The notes below the pieces were generated by a model that saw only the letters and a list, made by a program, of their open reading frames with translations, searched no databases and was not told the DNA's origin. Of a DNA stretch of 64,000 nucleotides, positions 25,839 to 42,300 are shown in pieces. Location: positions 62,001 to 126,000 of the forward strand of contig NZ_JABRWJ010000014.1 of assembly GCF_013266755.1 (NCBI RefSeq), given 5' to 3'. A program made the position numbers and the translations under genes. Position 1 is the stretch's first letter. Every line of letters starts with the position of its first letter. Origin of the DNA: Pseudaquabacterium terrae. GTDB taxonomy: Bacteria; Pseudomonadota; Gammaproteobacteria; Burkholderiales; Burkholderiaceae_C.

Positions 25839-27961
25839 TCACGGTCGCTTGAAGCTGTAGAGCGTGGCCTGTCCCGGGGCTGGCGCTGCCTCCGACTCCG
25901 GCGCTGGGTCGGCGGCCTGCGCCTCCTCGTCGCTGAGCGGACCACGATCGATCAGCGCGGCCAGCGCGGCCGGATCGACCGGCTTGAGCACATGCTCGTC
26001 GAAGCCCGCTTCGCGGCCGCGGCGGCGATCGGCCGGCTGGCCGTAGCCGGTCAGCGCGACGATGCGCGTGCGCTTGAGCGCCGGCATCGCGCGCATGCGG
26101 CGCGCGACCTCGTAGCCGTCGAGCAGCGGCAGGCCGATGTCGAGCAGCACGATCTCGGGCGCGAACTCGGCCACGCAGCTCAATGCGGCCATGCCGTCGC
26201 GCGACACGCGCACCGTGTGGCCGCTCATCGTCAGCATCAGCGCCGTGGTGTCGGCGACGTCGACGTTGTCCTCCACCAGCAGGATGCGTCGCCGCGGCAG
26301 GGCATCCGCCGCCGCGGGCGCGTCCGCAGCCGGCAGGTCCTCGACGGCCTGCAGGCAGGGCAGGAAGACACGGAACTCGGCGCCGCGCCCGGCGCCGGCG
26401 CTGAAGGCCTCGACATGGCCGCCGTGCAGGCGCACCAGGCGCTGCACCAACGTCAGCCCGACGCCCAGGCCGCCCTGGTTGCGGTCGAGCGCGCGCTGGC
26501 CCTGCTCGAACAGCTCGAACACGCGCGGCAGCAGCTCGGGCTCGATGCCCATGCCGTTGTCGCGCACGATCACCATCGCGCGGCCCTGCTCGACGGTCAG
26601 CCCGATGTGCAGATTGCCGCCGTTCTGGGTGTACTTGGTGGCGTTGGACAGCAGGTTGCTGATCACCTGCTGCAGCCGCGCACCATCGCCCAGCACCCAC
26701 ACCGGCTGCGGCGGCAGCGCCTGCGTCAGCGATTGCTGGCGCGCCGCCAGCAGCGGCCGCTGCAGCTCGATGCACTGGCTGATCAGCACGCCCAGGTCGA
26801 CCGGCGACTTCTGCAGCACGATCTTGCCCTGGCTGATGCGCGCGACGTCGAGCAGCTCGTCGACCAGCCGCGTCAGCTGGCGCACCTGGCGATCGGTGAT
26901 GTCGGTGGCCCAGCGCAGCTTCGGATCGTGGCCGCCGATGCGGCGGATCACCTCGACCGCGTTGGCGATCGGCGACAGCGGATTGCGCAGCTCGTGCGAC
27001 AGCATCGCCAGGAACTCGTCCTTGCGCCGGTTCGCCTCCTCGAGCCGCACTTCGGCGCGGCGGCGCTCGGCGATCTCGTCCTGCAGGTTCTGGTACAGCT
27101 GCGCGGTCGCGAAGGCGATGGCCGCGCGGTTCGCCACCTCCTCGAGCACGGCCGCGCCGAGCGGGGTCGGCGGTCCGTCGATCAGCAACGCGCCGAGCGG
27201 GTGCTCGCCGCTGCGCAGCAGGTGCACGTGCTCGCCGCCGGCGGCCAGGCGCGCGCGTTCCCTCTCGCTCAAGGCCGCGGGGTCGACGTCGACCGCGGCC
27301 AGGTCACCGCTGCCGCGGCGCGCGGCGCGGTGCGGCCGCTGCTGCTCGTCGAACAGCACGACGCTGGCCTGGGTGCACAGCTGCGGCACGACCATGCCGA
27401 GCAGCTTGTGCAGGCCGGCGCGCACGTCGAGCAGGCCCGACAGCGCATGGCTCAGGTCCGACAGGCAGGCCGAGCGCCGCGTCGACTCCTCGGCCACCTG
27501 CAGCGCGGCGGCCGAGGCCGCCAGCGCGACGCGCTCGTCGGCCTGCTGCGCGATGCGCCGCTGCAGCGCATGCAGCTCGACGAAGACGCGCACCTTCGAG
27601 CGCAGGATGTCCGGCACCACCGGCGACAGGATGTAGTCGACCGCGCCGAGCGAATAACCGCGCGAGGTCTGCAGCTCGTCGGCATAGGCGGTGATGAAGA
27701 TGATCGGCGTGTGCGCCGAGCGCTTGTAGCGGCGGATCAGCGTCGCGGTCTCGAAGCCGTCGATGTCCGGCATGTTGACGTCGAGCAGGATCACCGCGAA
27801 CTCGCGCTGCAGCACCTCGCGCAGCGCCTCGGAACCTGAACGCACGAACACCAGGTTCTGGTGCAGGTCCTCCAGCACGGTGCGGAAGACCAGCAGCTTC
27901 TCCGGCAGGTCGTCGACGACCAGGATGTTGGCCTTGTCGACCGCGGCTTCCTTCGATGGGC

Positions 27962-27977
<16 letters not shown>
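25839..27977 (-). CDS. Hybrid histidine kinase, REC-GAF-HisKA-HATPase-REC
   Basis: The 712-aa cytoplasmic protein has an N-terminal receiver ([20 protein letters not shown], phospho-Asp in [12 protein letters not shown], but SPV replaces the usual KPV). A GAF-like region (about 185-320) is followed by a HisKA H-box ([20 protein letters not shown]), HATPase ([38 protein letters not shown]) and a C-terminal receiver ([36 protein letters not shown]). The ATG at 27977 overlaps the end of the giant kinase gene by 16 bp, so the two are made together. A phosphorelay between them is likely, with the N-terminal receiver a plausible entry point. Confidence 0.9.
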
Positions 27978-34333
<6,356 letters not shown>

Positions 34334-34564
34334 GCAGTGCTCCTGGGCGTTGGGATCCGCATCGCGGATTGGAAACGGCAGCACCTTCCATGCCACGACC
34401 AGGGGCAACACCGCCAGGTCGGCAGCATCGGGAAAGCGTGACGTCGCGCACGCTTGGCCGGCGCCGCCTCGGGCGTGGCATTCGCGCGGTCTGGCGCCAG
34501 CGGCAGTAAGTCTTTGCGAGCCCCGGTAATCTTTGCAGCAAAGGCGGCGCGGCGGCGCCCGCAG

Positions 34565-34915
34565 TCAGCGGCGCTGGTGGCCCGGCACGCGCAGCCGCTC
34601 GTGGCGCACGGTGGGCAGGGTGTCGCCGGCCTCGGCGTGGCGCCAGGCGCGCAGCGCCGTCCAGGCGTGGGCCAGCATGTCAGGCAAGCCATCGAAGCGG
34701 CGCTCGGGTTCACCCTCGTCGAGGCCCACCGGCCCCTGCAGGCCATCGAGCGGGCCGGGGCAGGCCGCCAGGCGGCTTTGCACCCGCGTGCGGCAGGCTT
34801 CGAGCCAGTCGCGGCCGAGCTCGGTGCCGGCGTCGCCAGGCGGCGTGACCGGGGGCACCACGCTCAGGTGGCCGCGTGGGCGAGTGGACGACGATCCGGA
34901 CGAATTGCCGAGCAT
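34565..34915 (-). CDS. Hypothetical protein, 116 aa
   Basis: The product is rich in Pro, Gly and Arg with no signal peptide or membrane helix. It has a disordered-looking N-terminus (NSSGSSSTRPRGHLSVVPPV) and a more ordered middle (LGRDWLEACRTRVQSRLAAC; LPDMLAHAWTALRAWRHAEA). GGAG about 9 bp upstream supports the ATG at 34915. It sits between a single-domain response regulator (61 bp upstream) and the giant hybrid kinase (231 bp downstream) on the same strand, so it is probably co-expressed with them. No family is recognised, and a non-coding frame cannot be fully excluded in such GC-rich DNA. Confidence 0.45.
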   Translation of the reverse strand: MLGNSSGSSSTRPRGHLSVVPPVTPPGDAGTELGRDWLEACRTRVQSRLAACPGPLDGLQGPVGLDEGEPERRFDGLPDMLAHAWTALRAWRHAEAGDTLPTVRHERLRVPGHQRR

Positions 34916-34976
34916 GTCAGGGCTCCGAACAAAGGTGCGGAAGCGCCGCGAGGCAAGCACCGTGCCACGCGTCGAT

Positions 34977-35345
34977 TCACTCCACGCGCGGGAAAAAGCG
35001 GCTCAGCATCTCCGGCTGCACCGGCTTGAGCAGCACGTAGTCGACGCCGGCGAGCTCGGCCTGCTCCCGATCCTCCTGGCGCGCCCAGCCGGTCACCGCC
35101 AGCAGCGTCAGCTCCGGGCCGTAGCGCTCGCGCAGCCGGCGCGCCAGCTCGCAGCCGTCCATCTCCGGCAGCCCCAGGTCGAGCAGCACGCAGTGCGGCG
35201 TGTGCGCGGCGATCGTCGCGAAGGCCTCGCGCGCGTCGTGGGCCACCTTGACGTTGTAACCGTCGAGCTCGAGCAGGGTCTGCAGCGCTTCGGCCGCATC
35301 GGGCTCGTCGTCGACCACCACGACCCTGACATCGTCCTTCGCCAT
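34977..35345 (-). CDS. Single-domain response regulator, 122 aa
   Basis: The protein is only a receiver domain: acidic pair in VVVVDDEPDAAEALQTLL, phospho-acceptor in VLLDLGLPEMDGCEL, switch residue in LLAVTGWAR and lysine in YVLLKPVQPEM. The hyphen-free ATG at 35345 is preceded by GGAG at about 9 bp; longer in-frame alternatives lack one. It is the first gene of the minus-strand block that continues with the giant hybrid kinase and a second hybrid kinase, so it may be a shuttle or phosphate sink in that relay. Confidence 0.88.
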   Translation of the reverse strand: MAKDDVRVVVVDDEPDAAEALQTLLELDGYNVKVAHDAREAFATIAAHTPHCVLLDLGLPEMDGCELARRLRERYGPELTLLAVTGWARQEDREQAELAGVDYVLLKPVQPEMLSRFFPRVE

Positions 35346-35547
35346 GCACGGCACTCCGGTTGCGCTCGGACGGCGCGGCACAGGAACGCGGTACCGCCGA
35401 CGGCCGAGCAAGGCATCGCAAGCATGTCGCGTGCCGGGCTGTCCCGCCGCCTGCCCCGCCCATTCCGCCGCCCGTCGCGCAGCGCGGCAGTTCGCGCGGC
35501 GGCCGCGCTAAGCTCGCCAGCTTTACAAAGCAACCCTCCCGCTCCCC

Positions 35548-36951
35548 ATGCACGTTATCGACCGTTCCCCCGCGACCCGGCGCCTCGCGCTGCTGATGGC
35601 CACCACGGCGCTGGCCCTCACCGCCTGCGGCGGCGGCGGCAGCGCCGGCACCCCGCCACCGCCGCCGGCGCCGCTGGCCCTGGCAACGCCCGGCACCGCG
35701 GCGACCAAGGTGCGCGCCAACGGAGGCGGCTGGGTGCTGCTGACCGAGAAGCTGCGCCGGCTGGAGAACGTCACGACGCCGGACCGCCGGCTGCTGGTCT
35801 CGACCGATGGCCGCGCGGCCGGCACGCCGATCACCGCGCCGGCCGGCTGGTCGCTGATCGACGTCGCGGTGCATCCGTCGGGGCAGCTCAGCGTCGTGCT
35901 GGCGACCGACAAGGCGCTGAAGCTGCAGCGCCGCGCCGCCGATGGCGCGCTGGTCGGCGAATCGGACTTCGGCGATGCACAGGCGGCGAGCGACCCGTTC
36001 ATCGGCGATCCGATCGTCATCCGCGATTCGTCATCGCTGCTGCCGCATGCCACGCGCGACGCGGTGCGCATCGCGCCGCTCGGCGAAGACCTGGTGCTGG
36101 CCGTGCGCACCGGGCGCAACGCGGTGGTGGCGCACCGGCTGGTGCACGCGGGCGCCGGCCAGTTCAACCGCAGCTGGCGCCGGCTGGTCGAGCCGGGCGT
36201 GCCGATCGGCGCGGTCGGGCTGACCTCCGGCAGCTTCGACCCGTTCAACAGCCTCGACAACCAATGGAAGCTGAGCCTGGACGTCGATGCGCAAGGCCGC
36301 AGCGCGATTGCCGTCAGCGTCGGCAACACCGAGCTGGCCGCCGGCCATGCCCAGTACTTCAACGAGCCGGTCGCCGCCGTCGTCACGCACGGCGCGCTGG
36401 CGACACGGCTCGATGCGCAGGGCCAGCGCCTGGGCACGACGGTGATCGACACGCTGCAGCGCTCCGAAGTGCATGCCGTGCGCTGGGCCGGCGAACAGCT
36501 GCTGGTGGCCGGGCGCGTGCGCACCGAGCAGCGCGCCGACGGCTTCGGCTGGGACGGCTGGCTGGCCCGGCTGCCCGCCAACGGCCAAGGCGGCAGCGTG
36601 CAGGTGCTTGACTTCGACCGCGGCGACGTGATCCTCGACCTCGTGCCGACCGGCGACGGCCGCCTGATGCTGGCCGGCGCCACCGGCTACTGGCAGAACC
36701 CGGCGGGCGGCAGCATCTCCGAAGATGCGCAGCCGCTGCTCGCTTTCGTGCCGGCCGCGGGCGGCGCCGCCAGCCGCGTCAATGCCAATGCCGGCCCGCG
36801 CCACAACCAGCTGCGCAGCCTGAGCGCCTGGCAGGGCCGCTGGCTGATCGGCGGCCTCGAGAACGGCCCCGGCACGCATTCGGCCGATGCCGATCCGGCC
36901 AGGCTCACGGCAGACGGTTATCTGCGCGACCGCACGCTGGCGCCGTTCTGA
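35548..36951 (+). CDS. Lipoprotein of unknown function, propeller-like
   Basis: The 467-aa protein has a lipoprotein signal (RRLALLMATTALALTAC, lipobox Cys about residue 27) followed by a glycine/proline-rich spacer (GGGGSAGTPPPPPAP), as in exported lipoproteins. The mature part has recurring short strands (GGWVLLTEKLRRLENV, QGQRLGTTVIDTLQR, GEQLLVAGRVRTEQ, GRLMLAGATGYW) suggestive of a beta-propeller-like fold; no enzyme motif is seen. The TGA overlaps the ATG of the next gene by one base, so the two form an operon and probably act together at the cell envelope. Confidence 0.72.
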   Translation: MHVIDRSPATRRLALLMATTALALTACGGGGSAGTPPPPPAPLALATPGTAATKVRANGGGWVLLTEKLRRLENVTTPDRRLLVSTDGRAAGTPITAPAGWSLIDVAVHPSGQLSVVLATDKALKLQRRAADGALVGESDFGDAQAASDPFIGDPIVIRDSSSLLPHATRDAVRIAPLGEDLVLAVRTGRNAVVAHRLVHAGAGQFNRSWRRLVEPGVPIGAVGLTSGSFDPFNSLDNQWKLSLDVDAQGRSAIAVSVGNTELAAGHAQYFNEPVAAVVTHGALATRLDAQGQRLGTTVIDTLQRSEVHAVRWAGEQLLVAGRVRTEQRADGFGWDGWLARLPANGQGGSVQVLDFDRGDVILDLVPTGDGRLMLAGATGYWQNPAGGSISEDAQPLLAFVPAAGGAASRVNANAGPRHNQLRSLSAWQGRWLIGGLENGPGTHSADADPARLTADGYLRDRTLAPF

Positions 36952-38135
36952 TGAACACCCTTCTTCGCTCCTCGATCCTGCTCGGTGCCGCTGCGGCGCT
37001 GTCGTCCTGCAGCACGCTGCCCGGCTGGATGGTCGTGCAGGGCCGCTCGGCGATGACCGACCATCGGCACTTCCACAACGTCACGGTCGCTGCGTCGCCG
37101 GCGCCGCGGACGCTCGAGCTCGAACCCGCCGCGGCGCCGAAGCTGCCGGCCGGTGCGAACGGCGAGGCCTTCGAGGCCACGCTGGAGCGCAACGGCACGG
37201 TTGCCTTCATCGTGCTGCAGCGCGGGCGCGTCGTCTGGGAGCGTTACTTCAACGGCCACCAGCGCGACAGCCTCGGCACTTCGTTCTCGGTCGCCAAGTC
37301 GGTCGTTTCGCTGCTGCTCGGCCAGGCCATCGCCGACGGCCGCATCGCCGGCGTGGACGATCCGATCACGCGTTATGTGCCGGAATTGCTCGAGCGCGAT
37401 CCGCGCTTCGCCCGCGTGCGCCTGCGCGACCTGCTGCAGATGCGCAGCGGCATTGCCTTCGAGGAGGAGTACCGCAAGCCGTGGTCCGACGCCGCGGTGT
37501 TCTACCTGACCGAGGACCTGCGCGCGGCCGTGCGCACGATGCGCATCGAAGCCGATCCCGACACGCGGCTGAAGTACAGCAGCGGCGACACGCAATTGCT
37601 CGGCATCGCGATCGAACGCGCCACCGGCCAGCCGCTGGCGCGCTATCTGGAGCAGCGGCTGTGGCAGCCGATGGGCGCCGAATTCCCCGCCAGCTGGAGC
37701 CAGGACTCGGCCGGCGGCGCGGTGACCAAGTCGTTCTGCTGCCTGAACGCGCGCGCGATCGACTTCGCGCGACTCGGGCAATTGATGCTCGACGGCGGAC
37801 GCATCGGCGAGCGGCAAGTGATCCCGCAGGCCTGGATCGCCGACAGCCTCGCGGTGCGCGAGCACGCCGGCGGCGACGCCGCGGCGCGCGCGAACCTGCA
37901 GCGCCTGTCGCCGACCCGCGCGGCCTTCTACACCTGGCAATGGCGGCGCATGAGCACGCCCGCGCCGGGCGAGCTCGGCGCGCAGCCGCTGCGCGACTTC
38001 TACGCGCAAGGGCTGCACGGGCAAGTCATCTACGTCGCGCCGGAGCAGCAGATGGTGATCGTGCGGCTGGGCCGGGACTACGGCAGCGACTACTGGTGGC
38101 CGGGGCTGATGGCGCGCATGGCGCGGATGAACTGA
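36951..38135 (+). CDS. Serine hydrolase of beta-lactamase/class C-like family, lipoprotein
   Basis: The 394-aa protein has a lipoprotein signal (LLRSSILLGAAAALSSC, Cys about residue 20). Its beta-lactamase/DD-peptidase fold has the nucleophile motif SVAK (Ser about 113, Lys 116) and DLLQMRSGIAFEEEY. Further motifs are a Tyr-based motif in KYSSGDTQLLG (Y-S-S in the YxN position) and the C-terminal GLHGQVIYVAPEQQMV (HxG-type motif). Such proteins may be esterases, peptidases or 6-aminohexanoate-dimer-hydrolase-like; resistance is not implied. It overlaps the preceding lipoprotein gene (TGATG). Envelope localisation is predicted. Confidence 0.88.
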   Translation: MNTLLRSSILLGAAAALSSCSTLPGWMVVQGRSAMTDHRHFHNVTVAASPAPRTLELEPAAAPKLPAGANGEAFEATLERNGTVAFIVLQRGRVVWERYFNGHQRDSLGTSFSVAKSVVSLLLGQAIADGRIAGVDDPITRYVPELLERDPRFARVRLRDLLQMRSGIAFEEEYRKPWSDAAVFYLTEDLRAAVRTMRIEADPDTRLKYSSGDTQLLGIAIERATGQPLARYLEQRLWQPMGAEFPASWSQDSAGGAVTKSFCCLNARAIDFARLGQLMLDGGRIGERQVIPQAWIADSLAVREHAGGDAAARANLQRLSPTRAAFYTWQWRRMSTPAPGELGAQPLRDFYAQGLHGQVIYVAPEQQMVIVRLGRDYGSDYWWPGLMARMARMN

Positions 38136-38157
38136 ACCCGGCTGTCGCCCAGGGCTG

Positions 38158-39198
38158 CTAGCCGTTCTTGATGCGCGCGATCAGCGCCTTCGTGAACTCG
38201 GCCGTGTTGGCCTTGCCCTTCAGATCGCCGGTGCGCACACCATCGGCATTGAAGGTCGCATCCAGCGCCTGGCGCAGCCGCGTCGCCATCTCGCTCAGCT
38301 TGCAGTGATCGAGCATCATCGCCGCGGCCAGCATCAGCGCGGTCGGGTTGGCGATGCCTTTGCCGGCGATGTCCGGCGCCGAGCCGTGCACCGCCTCGAA
38401 GATCGCCGCGTCGGTGCCGATGTTGGCGCCGGGCGCCATGCCCAGCCCGCCGACCAGGCCGGCGGTCAGGTCCGACAGGATGTCGCCGAACAGGTTGGTC
38501 GTCACCAGCACGTCGAACTGCCACGGGTTCAGCACCAGCTTCATCGCGCAGGCGTCGATGATCACGCTGTCGAGCTCGATGCGGCCCTTGTACTTGCGCT
38601 CCCACAGCTGCTGGCCGGTCTCGAGGAACAGGCCCGTCAGCGCCTTCATGATGTTGGCCTTGTGCACCAGCGTGACCTTCTTGCGGCCGGTGGCGATGGC
38701 GTGCTCGAACGCGTATTCCAGCAGGCGCAGGCTGCCCTTGCGGGTGTTGACGCCGGTGGCCATCGCCACCGCATGCGGGTCGTCGTCGATCGGGATGTAG
38801 GCCTCGTGGCCGATGTACAGGCCCTCGAGGTTCTCGCGCACGACCAGCAGGTCGATGTTCTCGTAGCGGCCGCCGGGGATCAGCGTGCGCGTCGGGCGCA
38901 CGTTGGCGTAGAGCTGGAAGGCCTCGCGCAGCCGCACGTTCGACGAGCGGTAACCACCGCCCGAGGGCGTCTCCAGCGGCCCCTTCAATGCCAGCCGCGT
39001 CTTTCGGATGCTAGCGAGCGTGGCGTCGGGCAGCGGATCGCCGGCGGCCTGGATGCCGCCCAGCCCGGCCGTCTGCGCGTCCCAGTCGAACGGCGCGCCC
39101 AGTGCGTCGAGTGCCTGCAGCGTGGCCTCCATGATCTCGGGGCCGATGCCGTCGCCGGCGATCAGGGTGGCGGGAATGCGGGGCGTGGCAGTGCTCAT
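38158..39198 (-). CDS. NAD-type isocitrate dehydrogenase-like (isocitrate/isopropylmalate dehydrogenase family)
   Basis: The 346-aa protein has the full family signature: IAGDGIGPEI at the N-terminus, substrate-binding SSNVRLREAFQLYANVRPTR, VRENLEGLYIGHEA, the catalytic Lys in VHKANIMK, and the metal and cofactor region NLFGDILSDLTAGLVGGLGM ending FEAVHGSAPDIAGK. The SxxNxxLR pattern fits NAD-dependent isocitrate dehydrogenases more than isopropylmalate dehydrogenase. It would oxidatively decarboxylate isocitrate to 2-oxoglutarate. It is a single gene, diverging from the SARP-type regulator gene with 159 bp between them. Substrate preference is not certain from sequence alone. Confidence 0.88.
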   Translation of the reverse strand: MSTATPRIPATLIAGDGIGPEIMEATLQALDALGAPFDWDAQTAGLGGIQAAGDPLPDATLASIRKTRLALKGPLETPSGGGYRSSNVRLREAFQLYANVRPTRTLIPGGRYENIDLLVVRENLEGLYIGHEAYIPIDDDPHAVAMATGVNTRKGSLRLLEYAFEHAIATGRKKVTLVHKANIMKALTGLFLETGQQLWERKYKGRIELDSVIIDACAMKLVLNPWQFDVLVTTNLFGDILSDLTAGLVGGLGMAPGANIGTDAAIFEAVHGSAPDIAGKGIANPTALMLAAAMMLDHCKLSEMATRLRQALDATFNADGVRTGDLKGKANTAEFTKALIARIKNG

Positions 39199-39357
39199 GA
39201 TCGGGCAGGCGGTGCGGGGTCGACGGGGGCCCGGATGATAGTCGGCGGGGCTTTCAGCCGGCTGTCAGCGCGTGCCGTCCCACGTTGACGAGTTGCGAAG
39301 TGCCCGCCATCCGGCGCATGCTTCGTTCCTCCCGCCACCGCCCGCCTCACCGCCGTC

Positions 39358-42300
39358 TTGACCGCCGCATTCGAACTGCAGTTGTTCGGATTCCCACGCC
39401 TGCAGCGCCACGGCCGGCCGTGTGCGCTCGGCTCGCGCAAGGCGCTGGCGATCCTGGCGGTGCTGGCGATCGAGGCGCGCAGTCCGCGCGACCGGCTGTC
39501 GGCCTGGTTGTGGCCGGACGTCGAAGCCGCCGCCGCGCGGCGCAACCTGCGCCGCGACCTGTTCCGCCTGCGCGAGCTCGGCCTGCCCGTCGCCGAGGAT
39601 GCCGACGGCGGCCTGGTGCTCGAAGCCTCGGTGGCGGTCGACGTGCGGCGCTTTCGCCAGGCGCTGGCCGACGGTGAACACGGCACGGCGCTGCAGATCG
39701 CCGCGCGCACGGTGCTCGAGGGACTGGACGGCGTCGCCGGGCCGCCCTTCGACCAGTGGCTCGCCGAGCAACGCCACGGCCTGCTGCAGCGCCGCCAGCA
39801 GGCCCTGCAGGACGAGGCGGAGCGGCTCGCGGCCGCGGGCGAAAGCGATGCGGCGCTGGCGCTGTGGCGCCAGGCGCTCGATGAAGACCCCTGCCACGAG
39901 GCGGCGCTGCGCGCGGCGATGCAGCGGCTGCAAATCCGCGGCGAGCGCGCCGCCGCGCTGAGCCTCTACGAGCGCAGTGCCGAGGCGTTGCGCTCGGAGC
40001 TCGGCGTTGCGCCGTCGCCCGCCGTGCAGGCGCTGGCGCGGCAGCTGCGGCGCGATCCGCCATCGCCGGACGCTCGCCCCGCCGCGGCGCCGGCGCAGCC
40101 CGCACCCGAGCCCGCCCCCGCCACGGCGCGCAGCCTGCTCGCCGAGCGCCCGCCGTTCGTCCCGCGCGGCGCGCCCGAAGCGGCCTTGCGGGCCGCCTGC
40201 CGGCCCGGCCGGCGCATCTACCTGTCGGGCGTGCCCGGCGTCGGCAAGACGCGGCTGGCCTGCGAATGCGCGGCGCACTGCGGCGCCTGGCTGCGCCTGG
40301 CCTGCCTGGCCAACGACAGCGGCCAGCCCTACTCCACCGCCGTGCGCGCGCTGCGCAGCCTGCGCGAAGCGGCGCCCGACACCGCGCTGCCCGAGTGGGT
40401 GCAGCGCGAGCTGGCGCAGCTGATGCCCGAGCTCGGCCCCCCGCCGCATGCGCTGGCCACCGCGGAAGCGCGCCGCCGCCTCGAAGCCGCCTGCGCCGAA
40501 GCGCTGCGCTGCCAGCTGCAGGACAACTTCAACGCCGTCGTGCTCGACGACTGGCAGTGGTGCGATCCGGACAGCGCCGAGCTGCTGGCCTCGCTCGGCG
40601 CGGCCGGCTCGAGCGTCGCCTGCATCGTCGCCTTCCGCAGCGCGCAATTGCCGCTGCCGCTGCTGCAGCAGCTGCGCCTGGAGGTCGACGGCGGGCGTGC
40701 CGACTTGGTCGAGCTGTCGGGCCTCGACGAGCACGAGACGCTGGCGCTGGTGCGCGCGCTGTCGGCGTCGCCGCAAGGCGAGCGCTTTGCGCGCCGCTTG
40801 CAGCAGGCGACCGACGGCAACGCCTTCTTTCTGCTCGAAACGCTGCGCCACCTGTTCGAGCAGGGCCTGCTGCGCGAGGACGCCGGCGGCGGCTGGAGCA
40901 CGCCCTTCGACGAGCGCACGCAGGACTATGCCGAGCTGCCGGTGCCGGTGAGCGTGCGCGAGGCGGTGCGCGCACGGGCCCGCGCGCTCGGCGATCCGAC
41001 GCGCCGGCTGCTCGAAGCGGCCAGCCTGCTCGGCGGCGTGTTCGACCCGGCGCTGCTCGAGGGCATCGCGCCGGCCACCGCCGCCGAAGCGGTGCACCTG
41101 CTCGAGCTGGCCGAAGCCGCGCGCCTGGTGCAGCCGGCCGACGCCGGCTACCGCTTCGCGCACGACCTGGTGCGGCAATCGCTGGCCGAGAGCCTGTCGC
41201 CCGCGCGTCGCCAATGGCTGCACGGGCGCCTGGCGCTGCGGCTGGCCGAGCGCGGCGGCGCGCCGGCACTGATCGCGGCGCAGCACGAGCAGGCCGGCGA
41301 CGGCACTGCGGCCGTGAGCTGGCGGCTGCGCGCCGGCGACGCCGCCTGGCGCGTGCATGCGCTGGCCGAGGCGCGCCAGCAGTACGAGCAGGCGCTCGCC
41401 GACCGCCCGGCGCCCGACGACGAAGTGCGCGCGCGGCTGGCGCTGTCGCGGCTGCAGATCCGGCTCGCCGACCAGGCTGCGGCGGCCGCCGAAGTCGACG
41501 CCGCCTGCGCCGCGGCGAATCGGGCCGGTGCGGCGCAGCGGCTGGCGGCGCTGCTCGCGCGCGCCGAGCTGTGGGCCGCGGGCGACCGCAGCGACGACTG
41601 CCTGACCCTGCTCGATTCGCTGGCAGCCGATCTCGCCCGCGCGCCGGTGGCCGAGCGCGCCCGGGCGCTGACGCTGCGCAGCAAGGTGCTGCGCCGTCGC
41701 GGCCGCCATGACGACGCGCGTGCGCTCGACGAGGCGGCCATCGCGCTGCTCGAGAGCACGCCCGAGGCGCAGCGCGAGCTGGCCGTCACGCTCAATGGCG
41801 CCGCGCGGCTGGCGATCGGCCGCGGCGAGCCGCTCGGCGGGGAAGCATTGGCCAGCCGTGCCGCCGCGGCGGCCGAGGCCGTCGACGATCCCGGCATGCT
41901 GGCCGAAGCGCTGTCGACGCTCGGCGTGTGCATCCTGCACGGCCGCGCCGACCGCGAAGCCGCGCGCGCGGTGCTCGATCGGGCACGCGGCGTCGCGCAG
42001 GCCTGCCGCCACGTGCCCGCGCAGCGCTCGGCGATCCTGAACCTGGTGAAGATCCACACCGACTCGGGCGACGCCGAAGCAGCACTCGCGCTGCTGCTCG
42101 AAGGCGAAGCGCTGGCACCGGGCTTCGAGCACCAGGTGGCCGAGCAGGCGTTCGGCCAGGCGCGCTTCTACGTGCACTACCTGCGTGGCCAGGTCGCCGA
42201 GGCCGACCTCGCGGCGCAGCGGCTGCTGGCGCTGGCGCGGCGCATCGGCGACCGCGGCACGCTGCGCATGTCGCTGCTGATGGTGGTCGACCTGTACCTG

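Noticed and set aside
22142-25945. Long minus-strand frame opposite the penicillin-binding protein gene
   Set aside because: Antisense to a gene with all catalytic motifs intact and lacking any domain of its own.
36951-38135. Antibiotic-resistance beta-lactamase
   Set aside because: The protein has the fold and SxxK motif but lacks class C resistance hallmarks, is a lipoprotein and sits with an unknown lipoprotein; a general serine hydrolase is the safer call.
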